In this document: positions 55,801-63,255 of the stretch, piece after piece
Position numbering within the stretch: the stretch's first letter is position 1
Layout of the letters: each line of letters opens with the position of its first letter
Assembly: GCF_020165985.1 (NCBI RefSeq)
Contig: NZ_JAIUKZ010000010.1
Location: 62,001 to 126,000, forward strand
Direction: 5' to 3'
DNA length: 64,000 nucleotides
Origin: Bacillus sp. RAR_GA_16
GTDB taxonomy: Bacteria; Bacillota; Bacilli; Bacillales; Guptibacillaceae
Made by a program: the position numbers and the translations under genes
The notes under the pieces: model-generated
What the model was told of the DNA's origin: nothing
Database searches by the model: none
Seen by the model: only the letters and a program-made list of their open reading frames with translations

Positions 55801-56574
55801 TATTGTTGAAAGATAAGGTTCCGGGCCACCTGGAGAAGATGAAATGGTCATAGCCTTGTCTTGTACTTCGCGCATCCCTTCTAGCTGAAGCACAACATCC
55901 TTCTTTAATTCCTCGACCCAGATAAGCTCATCGAAGCTTTTATCACTAGCATTCTTATACAATGCAACACTATCAAGCAACCACTGCTTTGGCCACGGAT
56001 GGCTTGAAGAGAAATGAAAAAGTCGCTCAACGAGTAGCTGTAGATCTACATCGCTGCGATCGCTACTATAGCGATCGACCAAGTCATAAAAAGCTTCATT
56101 TTCTTTTTGACTATAATGCTCTTCAAAGAGTTCTTCCATCGCTTCTTCACGAAGTAGGGCAGCTTCTGTTTGGTCGGCTACACGAAAAGCAGGATCAAGA
56201 TCAATCTCATAGTAATAGCGACGTAAAACTTCCATACAAAATGAATGTAAGGTTGAAATCGAAGCACGATTTAACATCGAAAGCTGTCTTCTTAAATAAA
56301 GCGATGAAGGGTCTTCTTTCAATCTTTCTTCAAGAGCTTCTCCAATTCGATGCCGCATTTCTGCTGCTGCGGCATTTGTAAATGTTACAACTAGGATGCG
56401 ATCAACTTCAGCTGGATCCTTCTCGTCGGCCAGCCTTCTGATGATCCTTTCCACTAAAACAGCGGTTTTGCCCGAGCCAGCCGCTGCGGCTACTAACACA
56501 TCCTGATTTCTTGAAGCAATGGCTTCCCACTGTTCATCCGTCCATCTTGACCCTTCTGGCTTATTGATCATCAT
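52864..56574 (-). CDS. addA: Helicase-exonuclease AddA
   Basis: A 1236-residue UvrD-like helicase-nuclease. Walker A 'VAAAAGSGKTAVLVERII' (~30-45), 'LIDEYQDTNSVQE' (motif II), 'GDVKQSIYRFRLAEP' (III), 'MTIHKSKGLEFPVVF' (V), 'RVLYVALTRAKEK' (VI), and a C-terminal RecB-type nuclease 'LLLVDYKTDVIE'. With AddB it resects double-strand breaks to load RecA. GAGGAGG precedes two ATGs (56574, 56571). It overlaps addB by 14 bases. Confidence 0.96.
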   Translation of the reverse strand: MMINKPEGSRWTDEQWEAIASRNQDVLVAAAAGSGKTAVLVERIIRRLADEKDPAEVDRILVVTFTNAAAAEMRHRIGEALEERLKEDPSSLYLRRQLSMLNRASISTLHSFCMEVLRRYYYEIDLDPAFRVADQTEAALLREEAMEELFEEHYSQKENEAFYDLVDRYSSDRSDVDLQLLVERLFHFSSSHPWPKQWLLDSVALYKNASDKSFDELIWVEELKKDVVLQLEGMREVQDKAMTISSSPGGPEPYLSTIEAEREMVNGLLQASNQSWEALKTAFETVSFGRLKPCKGDQYDPELVDTVKGMRDRVKKTVQSMKEDLFQREAHEYLEDIQKLAPVLETLASLVNEFREKYAELKKEKGLVDYSDLEHYCLSILLDDASTPENPIPSSAAKEYQTQFAEVLIDEYQDTNSVQETILNAISRTSENGGNRFMVGDVKQSIYRFRLAEPGLFLEKYKSFGRTVESPSKRIDLARNFRSREEVLNGTNFIFKQIMDERVGEINYDSAAELIPGADYPKSQTVTPEVHIIDQSASEEEEIEKVQLEARLIASNIKSMMGKSESERTKIYDRKEDRMRPIQYRDMVILMRATSSWAPVMMEELKEAGIPSYSDLATGYFEATEVAIMMSLLNVIDNPYQDIPLASVLRSPIIGLSEEELALIRINEKQSSYYLALKVYCETESNELSEKLLRFIDDLNRWREQARQSSLSELIWQLYRETNYYEFVGGMPAGLQRQANLRALYDRARQYEATSFRGLFRFLRFIDRMKERGSDLGTARALGEQEDVVRVMTIHKSKGLEFPVVFVAGIAKQFNMRDMANQMLLHKEFGLATKYIDPINRISYPTLPYFTLQKRMKLELLAEEMRVLYVALTRAKEKLILVGTVNDWEKELLSWAEAPGEEWLLSDYERSTSKTYLSWIGPAIIRHQDLSSTTEGVVQFPKHEEVFQHPSKWSLTLHHASDFSQIESEDVKKHEEYEKLLQRKEPIPEESVFKDIVNDRLNWTYPHQAAAETRSKQSVTEVKRQREIFQDERSDDRLVKGFSQSLKERPRFLQSKKLTPAERGTAMHIVMQHIDLHEKHEEKNIKELIAKLETKELLTSDQAQAIDVKQIKQLIDSDLGEKMRSAIDIYKEVPFSLGVDSKWIYPEFKGENETVVLQGVIDCILRDQHGELLLVDYKTDVIENRFSSEDQAMETMKRRYTIQLQLYEKAINEIWGLPCKEKILFFFDGGRSLLID

Positions 56575-59500
56575 CTGCCTCCTCTCGCATTCGTCTTAAT
56601 ATCGTTTCATCGTCTTTTGCAGCAATAGGACGATACGCATTATCTTCCATCGCTTGATCAAATTGGCAAAATGATCGGTACGAACAGAACGTACATGGTA
56701 TGCGATCCTTCATTTTATATGGATCAATCTCAATGCGCCCATCTGAGATCTCAGTTCCAATGGTTTGGATTGTCTTTCTAGTATAGGAACGAAGGGCTTG
56801 AAAATCATCCGAGGATAATACGGAGGAGTTTTTATAAAAACTCCCATCTTTTTTCAATGCAGCTGGAATAATATCGGATTTCTTTGTCTCGATTTCATTG
56901 TCCATTAAACTCACGACGTCTTTATCCGCAAGAAGAAGTCCCTTCATCTTAAATTTCCTGAAAAGCTCCTGTTGAATGGCGGCTTGTCCTGGGGATGATG
57001 TCTGAAGCATAGGATTATGAACATGAAAATACAGCATACCTGCTGCAGTGGCTTCCCTTCCAAGCCAGACATGTGCATTCGTAATCACCACATCTAAATA
57101 CGTCAACATTTGTAAAGCAAGCCCGAAGTACACTTCTGAAAGGTCAAGTGAAGTACCGCTCGACTTGTAGTCAATAATACGAAGAAGTAGTTCTTCTCCA
57201 TTTAAAGCCTGATCCACTCGATCGACTCGACCTACAAGTTGGATTTTCACTCCGTTTTTGAGCGTAAACTCAATGGGTGGTAGTTCTTGATTTGGACCAA
57301 ATCCTAATTCAAGACCAGCTGGCTGAAAGCCGCTTTTCTTAGCCTGCTGTCCAAGAACAGAAGAAGCCCGCCCCACTACTTGAGTTAACTTTCTCATAAT
57401 ATAATGATAACGATTTGAGCTTAAAAGAATTTCATTTTGTAGCTTAGGCGCGAGTTGTTCCACAATTTGTCCTGAAAGCTCATAATATTGATTAGATGAG
57501 AGCTTCGCCCAATCCCAATGTCGCTGCTTGATCGTTTCTGCCATCATATTCAATGCTGCGTGGAAAAGCTGTCCAATGTCTGGGGCTTCAAGTTTGAATG
57601 TCGCACGTTCCTTTAACTTGAGACCATGAGAAGCAAACTGTGAGAACGCACAAGACTTATACCTCTCCATTCTGGATACACTCGTTTGAATTTGAGTACC
57701 ATACAGCTTTCTGCTCGTTGATTCTGTGAGACGATCCGCTTTGTTTCGGTAAAATAAACTATCGATTAAACGAATACGATCTTTCTCTGAAGGCGCCTCA
57801 ATAAACCAATTGTAGGCATCCCACCAAATTGCATCAATTGGATAACCTCGATGCCACTGGCGCAGCTGTCCCGTTAACCGCCCAATCGTTTTAGATGGAT
57901 TTGTAATAAATGAAAGCTCTTCGGTCACTTCTTCACCAGGCTCTGCAAACTTTAGTCCAATGCTAAGATCAGGGTACATCTCCTGCAATCGATTCAAGAC
58001 AATAGAAGGCTGTAGTCCTTTTCCTTCTTCGTCAGCAAGCGGACAGCTTACCCATAAAGAATCAGAAGGTGTAGACAACGAATGGTAAATCAGAAATTCT
58101 TCATCAAGCAAACGTCGCTTCAACCCTGGAGCAAGCTGAATGCCCTGTTCTTCTAACTTCTCTCGATCCTGCTCATTTAACAAGCCGTCTTCTTGTATTC
58201 TAGCTGGAAGAACCCCTTCATTGACACCTAAAAGAAAACCACATTTCACATCCGTAAATCTCGTCCGATCAATACTTCCAATGACAACCTGATCAAGAGA
58301 AGCAGGGACGAGAGCAAATTTCATGTTCTCCATTCCCGCTTCTAGTAATTTCGTAAATTGCTCTACTGAAAGGTTCTGTTGCCCTATTAGTTCAACTGTC
58401 TCATCAAGTAGTGAAATCACTGCATCCCAAACTTGATCATGTTCACGTGCTTTTGCAAGCTGTCCGGACTGTTCTGCCTGCTCTTTTAATCCATCAATCT
58501 TCTCTGCTGCATGACAGTTTTCAAGATGATAATAGAGGACTTCACACATATCCTGAACAGTGGTCGCTTTCTTCATTTTTCGCTCAAATTTCTCTAGTGG
58601 GGTTGCAATCCAATCTTTCGTTTCATTCAATCGATCTTCCATTTTTTCTAGTTCATCTGATGTGATGACTTCCTTATCTTCTAGCTGACGATAAATATTG
58701 GCTTTAAATCGTTCACCTGTTTTCCACCGATAGCCTTTAATCCCTTTTGCTATTACATAGTTTTCGAGCTCATCCATGCGTTCACGGATTGTTTCAAGGC
58801 TTTCACCCGTATCGTCAGGAAACAAGAGCTCCGTTTTCACACAACGAAAAACCGATTCATAGCGCCAATTGTACTGAATAATGTCCAGACTTGAGCGAAT
58901 TAGCTCAATCAGCGGATGATGAAGCATTGTCCGCTTTTGATCTGAGAATATTGGAATTCCATGATCTGCAAATACCGTTTCTACAAGTTCATAATAAGTG
59001 GACATGTTTCGCACCATAATTGAAATATCCCTATAACGATACTTTTCATCCCGAACGAGTCTGAGCGTTTCACGTGCTGCGGCCTCTACTTCAGAACGTA
59101 TGTTTACCGCATGATGAACTTGAATATGGCTTAGCTCCCCACGGTATAGGACAGGTGGACGTTCACCATAATTGGCTTCTAAATGAGCCATCTCACTATT
59201 TTGATACCGCTTCTGCGTAGCAAGGATTAGAGGTTCCTTGATTTCAACTCCTGCTTCATTTGCCATTCCCTGAAGTGTTGCATACGTTTTGCCTGGTTCA
59301 TGAAAAAGATCAAGTTCATGTATGGCAGATGGCATCATCTCCGGATCCATTGTCAACGTGAATGTGAGCGCTGTGCCTTTTTTCATTAAAGCTTGAATGA
59401 CCAGTAGTTCTTGAGGCGTAAAACTATGAAAGCCGTCTATCCAAATGGTTGCATTTGTCAGATAATCGGATTCCTCTATTTTCTCAGCCAATAGGGCTAG

Positions 59501-60052
59501 ATAGTCTTCTGAATCCAGATAATGACCAATCATTTTCTTTTCAAAAGCTTCGTAAACAAGATGCAAATCATAAAGTTTATCCCGAAGAAGACTTCGCTCA
59601 TCTTCTATATAAAGGTCATCGGCAAAGGTCTTAATATCGCCTGGTTGCAGGCAGTACCGTTTAAATTCTGTTACCATATTATTGAGCTGTTCCACGTATC
59701 CCGTTTTCTCAGAAGAGCGCTGATAAATTCTTAATTCCGATTTATTCTCCTCGATAATCTGACGCAGCATCATGCTTGTCCCTACGCTTGTTAGATGAGG
59801 ACGAGCCATGCCCCCGGTTTCCTGAAGTACTTTCCACGCTAGTCTTGTAAAACTAAAAACTTGCGCACGAATCATTCCTTTTAAACCTCTATTATGTACT
59901 AATTCATATTCTGATTGAAAAGTCATTTGCTCCGGAACGAGGTAAATCATATCCTGCCCAATCGGTCGCTTGCTTAGTTCATTTTGCATTTCTGTTAAAC
60001 AATGGTCCGATTTTCCGCTTCCCGATCGACCAATGACAAATTGCACTGTCAT
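56561..60052 (-). CDS. addB: Helicase-exonuclease AddB
   Basis: A 1163-residue AddB. 'FVIGRSGSGKSDHCL' (Walker A, ~5-20) opens an inactivated helicase that reads Chi; the C-terminal nuclease shows 'LRIIDYKSSG'. A 4Fe-4S cluster is set by Cys near 800 ('KSCAFSQF') and the late 'IPCTFCSYRSFCQFD'. Its stop overlaps addA, as is normal for addB-addA. No site other than a short AGGTAG-type sequence precedes the ATG. Confidence 0.95.
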   Translation of the reverse strand: MTVQFVIGRSGSGKSDHCLTEMQNELSKRPIGQDMIYLVPEQMTFQSEYELVHNRGLKGMIRAQVFSFTRLAWKVLQETGGMARPHLTSVGTSMMLRQIIEENKSELRIYQRSSEKTGYVEQLNNMVTEFKRYCLQPGDIKTFADDLYIEDERSLLRDKLYDLHLVYEAFEKKMIGHYLDSEDYLALLAEKIEESDYLTNATIWIDGFHSFTPQELLVIQALMKKGTALTFTLTMDPEMMPSAIHELDLFHEPGKTYATLQGMANEAGVEIKEPLILATQKRYQNSEMAHLEANYGERPPVLYRGELSHIQVHHAVNIRSEVEAAARETLRLVRDEKYRYRDISIMVRNMSTYYELVETVFADHGIPIFSDQKRTMLHHPLIELIRSSLDIIQYNWRYESVFRCVKTELLFPDDTGESLETIRERMDELENYVIAKGIKGYRWKTGERFKANIYRQLEDKEVITSDELEKMEDRLNETKDWIATPLEKFERKMKKATTVQDMCEVLYYHLENCHAAEKIDGLKEQAEQSGQLAKAREHDQVWDAVISLLDETVELIGQQNLSVEQFTKLLEAGMENMKFALVPASLDQVVIGSIDRTRFTDVKCGFLLGVNEGVLPARIQEDGLLNEQDREKLEEQGIQLAPGLKRRLLDEEFLIYHSLSTPSDSLWVSCPLADEEGKGLQPSIVLNRLQEMYPDLSIGLKFAEPGEEVTEELSFITNPSKTIGRLTGQLRQWHRGYPIDAIWWDAYNWFIEAPSEKDRIRLIDSLFYRNKADRLTESTSRKLYGTQIQTSVSRMERYKSCAFSQFASHGLKLKERATFKLEAPDIGQLFHAALNMMAETIKQRHWDWAKLSSNQYYELSGQIVEQLAPKLQNEILLSSNRYHYIMRKLTQVVGRASSVLGQQAKKSGFQPAGLELGFGPNQELPPIEFTLKNGVKIQLVGRVDRVDQALNGEELLLRIIDYKSSGTSLDLSEVYFGLALQMLTYLDVVITNAHVWLGREATAAGMLYFHVHNPMLQTSSPGQAAIQQELFRKFKMKGLLLADKDVVSLMDNEIETKKSDIIPAALKKDGSFYKNSSVLSSDDFQALRSYTRKTIQTIGTEISDGRIEIDPYKMKDRIPCTFCSYRSFCQFDQAMEDNAYRPIAAKDDETILRRMREEADDDQ

Positions 60053-60237
60053 TTGTTCTACCTCCTACAACGTAAATTCTTCATCTATTATCTCATGTTT
60101 TCGATCAATTGAATAGAAATAAGAAAACACGTTCGCATGCGAAACGACATTTTCTACCATATCGAACACTCTTTGGTTTCCTCCTTTATACGCTCGGGTA
60201 TAGTACTCATAAGAATGAATTGATAAAGGAGTTTTTC

Positions 60238-60435
60238 ATGATGGAAAAAGAATTTGAAACGTTTAAATGGGAATTAAACCGATTAACACGAGACATGACC
60301 GAGTTTGTTCATAGTTATGAAAAGTTAGATGACGGGCAAAAGCGCAGTGTGGCAGCAGACTATCCGTTCAAATCAGATCTTCACGACTTAAAAAACATGC
60401 TGGCAACATGGAACGATACCGTTAATAAAATGTAA
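60238..60435 (+). CDS. Small helical protein, unknown
   Basis: A 65-66-residue charged protein, 'KEFETFKWELNRLTRDMTEFVHSYEKL', probably two helices, no family recognised. AAAGGAG is 7 bases before ATG 60238 (a second ATG follows at 60241). It has its own terminator and lies divergent from addB. Confidence 0.65.
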   Translation: MMEKEFETFKWELNRLTRDMTEFVHSYEKLDDGQKRSVAADYPFKSDLHDLKNMLATWNDTVNKM

Positions 60436-60443
60436 AGGATCAG

Positions 60444-60475
60444 AGCACTTCCATTTTTGGAAGTGCTTCTTTATT
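60444..60475 (+). terminator. Terminator of the small helical protein gene
   Basis: AGCACTTCC / GGAAGTGCT with loop ATTTTT, then a T-rich run (TCTTTATTT). Confidence 0.8.
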
Positions 60476-60483
60476 TGTCGTTC

Positions 60484-60509
60484 ATGTTTTTACTTTTCCT
60501 TCATACACC
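60484..60509 (+). promoter_or_regulatory. Candidate sigma-E promoter of cotJ
   Basis: CATACACC at 60502-60509 resembles the sigma-E -10 consensus (CATACANT), with ATG at 60484-60486 in the place of the -35 ATA at 15 bp. The cotJ operon of Bacillus subtilis is sigma-E driven in the mother cell; this site is an inference. Confidence 0.45.
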
Positions 60510-60545
60510 TTAAGAGTAGAGCTTTGTTTAGAAGGAGGCCAAGAA

Positions 60546-60755
60546 ATGTATACACTTAGAAAATTTTACGAGCCTTATGTTAGTCCGTTTGATCCGTGTC
60601 CTCCCATTCGAGTAAAATCCTACGTCACTCCTCCAAATCTTTATATGGGTTTTCAACCACCTGGTCTTGAGCAATACTCTGCTCGCGAAGCCCTACAGAA
60701 AGGAACGCTCTGGAAAGCCTTTTATGATCCTTATCCTTCAAAGCGGGAGGAATAA
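60546..60755 (+). CDS. cotJA: Spore coat protein CotJA
   Basis: A 69-residue tyrosine- and proline-rich protein, 'YEPYVSPFDPCPPIRVKSYVTPPNLYMGFQPPGLEQYS' (in parts), matching CotJA of the inner spore coat. AAGGAGGCC precedes the ATG. First gene of cotJA-cotJB-cotJC, three base pairs from cotJB. Confidence 0.92.
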   Translation: MYTLRKFYEPYVSPFDPCPPIRVKSYVTPPNLYMGFQPPGLEQYSAREALQKGTLWKAFYDPYPSKREE

Positions 60756-60758
60756 CTC

Positions 60759-61025
60759 ATGTCTCAAAAACAGTTGCCAAAAGAATATTATGAGCTATTA
60801 GAAGAGCTTCAGGCTGTTGATTTTGTTCTAGTAGAATTAACGCTCTATCTTGATACCCATCCGAATGATTATGAAGCCATTCAACAATTCAATGAGTACG
60901 CAAAAATGAAGAAACAGCTTAAGAAGCGGTATGAGAAAGAATATGGTCCGTTGCAACAATATGGCAACAGCTATTCCAACTACCCATGGGATTGGAAAGA
61001 TGCCCCATGGCCGTGGCAAGTCTAA
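60759..61025 (+). CDS. cotJB: Spore coat protein CotJB
   Basis: An 88-residue protein: 'ELLEELQAVDFVLVELTLYLDTHPNDYEAIQQFNEY' (in parts) and a tail 'YPWDWKDAPWPWQV' with aromatic residues, the CotJB pattern. It starts 3 bases after cotJA and precedes cotJC by 21. Confidence 0.94.
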   Translation: MSQKQLPKEYYELLEELQAVDFVLVELTLYLDTHPNDYEAIQQFNEYAKMKKQLKKRYEKEYGPLQQYGNSYSNYPWDWKDAPWPWQV

Positions 61026-61046
61026 CTCCGAAAGGGTGAACGTGAT

Positions 61047-61616
61047 TTGTGGATATATGAAAAAAAATTACAATATCCCGTCAAGGTGAGTACGTGTAAT
61101 CCGATGCTAGCCAAATTTTTAATTGAACAATACGGAGGAGCTGATGGTGAGCTGGCTGCAGCTCTCCGTTACCTAAATCAGCGTTATACCATTCCTGATA
61201 AAGTGGTCGGATTATTAACCGATATCGGTACTGAAGAATTCGCTCATTTAGAAATGATTGCTACGATGGTATACAAACTAACCAAAGATGCCACAGCCGA
61301 CCAAATGAAAGAAGCAGGACTTGGCGCCCATTACGCCAATCATGACAGTGCCCTCTTCTATTCCAACGCAGCTGGCGTACCGTGGACAGCAAGTTACATC
61401 GCCGCTAAAGGCGATCCCATCGCTGACCTGTATGAAGACATCGCCGCAGAAGAAAAAGCAAGAGCAACCTACCAATGGATCATCGACCTCTCAGACGACC
61501 CAGACCTAAACGACTCCCTCGCCTTCCTAAGAGAACGCGAAATCATCCACTCCCAACGCTTCCGAGAAGCCGTTGAAATACTTAAAGAAGAAAGAGACAA
61601 AAAAAGGATATTTTAA
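61047..61616 (+). CDS. cotJC: Manganese-catalase-like coat protein CotJC
   Basis: A 189-residue protein of the manganese catalase family: 'LIEQYGGADGELAAALRYLNQRYTIPDK', 'LLTDIGTEEFAHLEMIATMVYKLT' and 'AAEEKARATYQWI' hold the glutamate and histidine metal ligands. It starts from TTG 61047: 'WIYEKKLQYPVKV' matches CotJC openings, and AAAGGG stands 10 bases upstream. It protects or builds the spore coat. A dispersed repeat follows at once. Confidence 0.94.
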   Translation: MWIYEKKLQYPVKVSTCNPMLAKFLIEQYGGADGELAAALRYLNQRYTIPDKVVGLLTDIGTEEFAHLEMIATMVYKLTKDATADQMKEAGLGAHYANHDSALFYSNAAGVPWTASYIAAKGDPIADLYEDIAAEEKARATYQWIIDLSDDPDLNDSLAFLREREIIHSQRFREAVEILKEERDKKRIF

Positions 61617-61619
61617 CTA

Positions 61620-61737
61620 GAAAAGCGGAAGCGCCCGTTTAGACACGGCAGGCACTGGAACCCTATAAATTGAACACGGTTTTTGTGTTCGAGTTATAGG
61701 GTGAAGTGACCGAGTGTCTGGGCGCTGTAGCTGGATC
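61620..61737 (+). repeat. Dispersed hairpin repeat, copy 4
   Basis: It starts with GAAAAGCGGAAGCGCCCGTT and TAGACACGGC. The pairs AGACAC/GTGTCT, CCCTATAA/TTATAGGG and GAACAC/GTGTTC are nested, so the element folds into one long hairpin. It ends with GCTGTAGCTGGATC. A further partial core, GAAAAGCGAAGACGAGCGTT, begins at 61742. Confidence 0.8.
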
Positions 61738-61741
61738 TCAC

Positions 61742-61778
61742 GAAAAGCGAAGACGAGCGTTTAGAAACGGAGAAAAGC
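61742..61778 (+). repeat. Fragment of the dispersed repeat
   Basis: GAAAAGCGAAGACGAGCGTT followed by TAGAAACGGAGAAAAGC resembles the head of copy 1 and of the amt fragment at 34233. Confidence 0.65.
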
Positions 61779-61812
61779 TTTTCAAACACATCTCTTACAT
61801 TCATATACACAC

Positions 61813-61841
61813 AAAAGCCATGCCGAAACCGGCATGGCTTT
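61813..61841. terminator. Bidirectional terminator
   Basis: AAAGCCATGCCG / CGGCATGGCTTT with loop AAAC, next to the stop of the TVP38 gene. Confidence 0.88.
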
Positions 61842-61845
61842 CTAT

Positions 61846-62460
61846 TTATCTAGCCTGATCCTCAGTACGATGCTTACGAGGGCGCTGATTTAGTTTCACT
61901 TCAATCAACTTACCTGCTCCCCAGAGAAGGACGATCGCAATAAGAATTAGAATCAACTGCAGTGGTTGATGAATTAACGCAAATACATCATGACCTATAA
62001 AAGAAACGATTAAGATCATCACCATTTTCCCAAGTAAAACTGCTAAGACAAAGCTTCGAATACTCATATTGGATAGACCTGCCACTACATTAATTAAAGC
62101 TGAAGGTGTAAATGGAAAGCATAGAAGCAGAAACACCATTCCAAATCCATGTCGCTCGATCCAGCGTAGTGTTTTTTCGATTTTAGCGTGTTTGGTTACT
62201 ACTCGCATGAAACGCTGCCTTGCAAGCCGTCTGACCACCATAAAAACAATCAGAGCACCAAGAGATGCACCGAGCCATGAAAGCAAAGAACCATACCAAA
62301 ATCCATACGCTGCAGCATTCCCTGCTACGAATAGAAACAGCGGCAAGATTGGAATCACCGCTTCAAGCATAGGAAGCAGAATTCCTGGCAGTGGCCCAAG
62401 CGCACGATATTGCCCCAGCCATTGTCTGATTGTTTCTTCATTTAAAAAGTCTTTAATCAT
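61846..62460 (-). CDS. TVP38/TMEM64 (VTT domain) membrane protein
   Basis: A 204-residue membrane protein of the DedA-related VTT group: 'LLPMLEAVIPILPLFLFVAGNAAAYGFWYGSLLSWLGASLGALIVF' (in parts), 'RHGFGMVFLLLCFPFTPSALINVVAGLS', and a last helix. These proteins are linked to lipid scrambling and to membrane potential. ATG 62460 has GGAG at 6 bases; ATG 62472, four codons earlier, is possible with GAGG at 11 bases. Confidence 0.88.
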   Translation of the reverse strand: MIKDFLNEETIRQWLGQYRALGPLPGILLPMLEAVIPILPLFLFVAGNAAAYGFWYGSLLSWLGASLGALIVFMVVRRLARQRFMRVVTKHAKIEKTLRWIERHGFGMVFLLLCFPFTPSALINVVAGLSNMSIRSFVLAVLLGKMVMILIVSFIGHDVFALIHQPLQLILILIAIVLLWGAGKLIEVKLNQRPRKHRTEDQAR

Positions 62461-62573
62461 TTCCCACTCCATATGGGAATCAACCTCGTTTCCTGGTGCA
62501 TATGTCAGAGCGACAGCACAAATTGCTTATTCTTTCATTAAATCACAAAAAATTGTGATAAGAAAGTATGTTG

Positions 62574-63038
62574 CTATTTCAATAACGCTTCATACACTTC
62601 TTTATCTAATTCTTCTGCTTTTTTTTGGTTATACGTTTTCTCATATTGGGGTTCGGCTGTAATTTTTGCTCCCCAAAACATTGTTTCCATGACTTGATCG
62701 ATCTTCACATTAATTTTCGCAAGTTTTAATGAAACACCTTTCATGGATTCTTCAAGGATTGAGGCATTTCCGTGAATGGAATACACGGTTTCTAATCCAA
62801 TGATGGTTAAGACAACATTCGCATTCTCTCTTACATTTTGAATCGTACGTGAGTTTGATGTAACTGAAAAGCGAATGTTATTCTTATTTAAACATTTCAC
62901 CCATGATATGGCTGATACGTTTGGAGTCCCGCTTTCATGGTCAATCGTTGAAAGCATGACAAGCTTCTCCCCTTCAAAAAAGGATACAAGATCTTCAGTA
63001 AGCTCAGTCAAAATTCCTTTCTTCGCCAAATGCCTCAT
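62574..63038 (-). CDS. Pyridoxamine 5'-phosphate oxidase-like FMN-binding protein
   Basis: A 154-residue split-barrel protein. 'LVMLSTIDHESGTPNVSAISWVKCLNKNNIRFSV' (in parts) and 'ENANVVLTIIGLETVYSIHGNASI' match the PNPOx-like group that binds FMN or F420/haem. A substrate is not predictable. The start may be ATG 63038 (site GAGAGG is close) or TTG 63029. It lies after an inverted repeat (62542-62559) near the TVP38 start. Confidence 0.75.
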   Translation of the reverse strand: MRHLAKKGILTELTEDLVSFFEGEKLVMLSTIDHESGTPNVSAISWVKCLNKNNIRFSVTSNSRTIQNVRENANVVLTIIGLETVYSIHGNASILEESMKGVSLKLAKINVKIDQVMETMFWGAKITAEPQYEKTYNQKKAEELDKEVYEALLK

Positions 63039-63135
63039 CCTCTCACTTTCTATAATTGAGTCTCTCCTAAAAGGTTACCACGAATACCGGTTAATGGAAA
63101 CGCTTCATCCCTTCATCTCCATTTCAGGTATGAAA

Positions 63136-63163
63136 TAAAAAAACCGTACTCACGTGAGTACGG
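63136..63163 (-). terminator. Terminator of the partial gene at the window end
   Basis: CCGTACTCACGTGAGTACGG is a perfect 10-bp inverted repeat, and on the minus strand it is followed by T8. Confidence 0.85.
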
Positions 63164-63255
63164 CTAACAGGGGGAAAATCACTTTCAAACTACTTAGGGG
63201 GTTATGAAAAGAATATTCCCCATTCACTAAAAACCAAACTTCAAATTTAAATTTT

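Noticed and set aside
62542-62559. Fnr/Crp-like box between the TVP38 and PNPOx genes
   Set aside because: ATCACAAAAAATTGTGAT has the half-sites in reverse order (TCACA then TGTGA), so it does not match TGTGA-N6-TCACA. It is better seen as a hairpin of unknown use.
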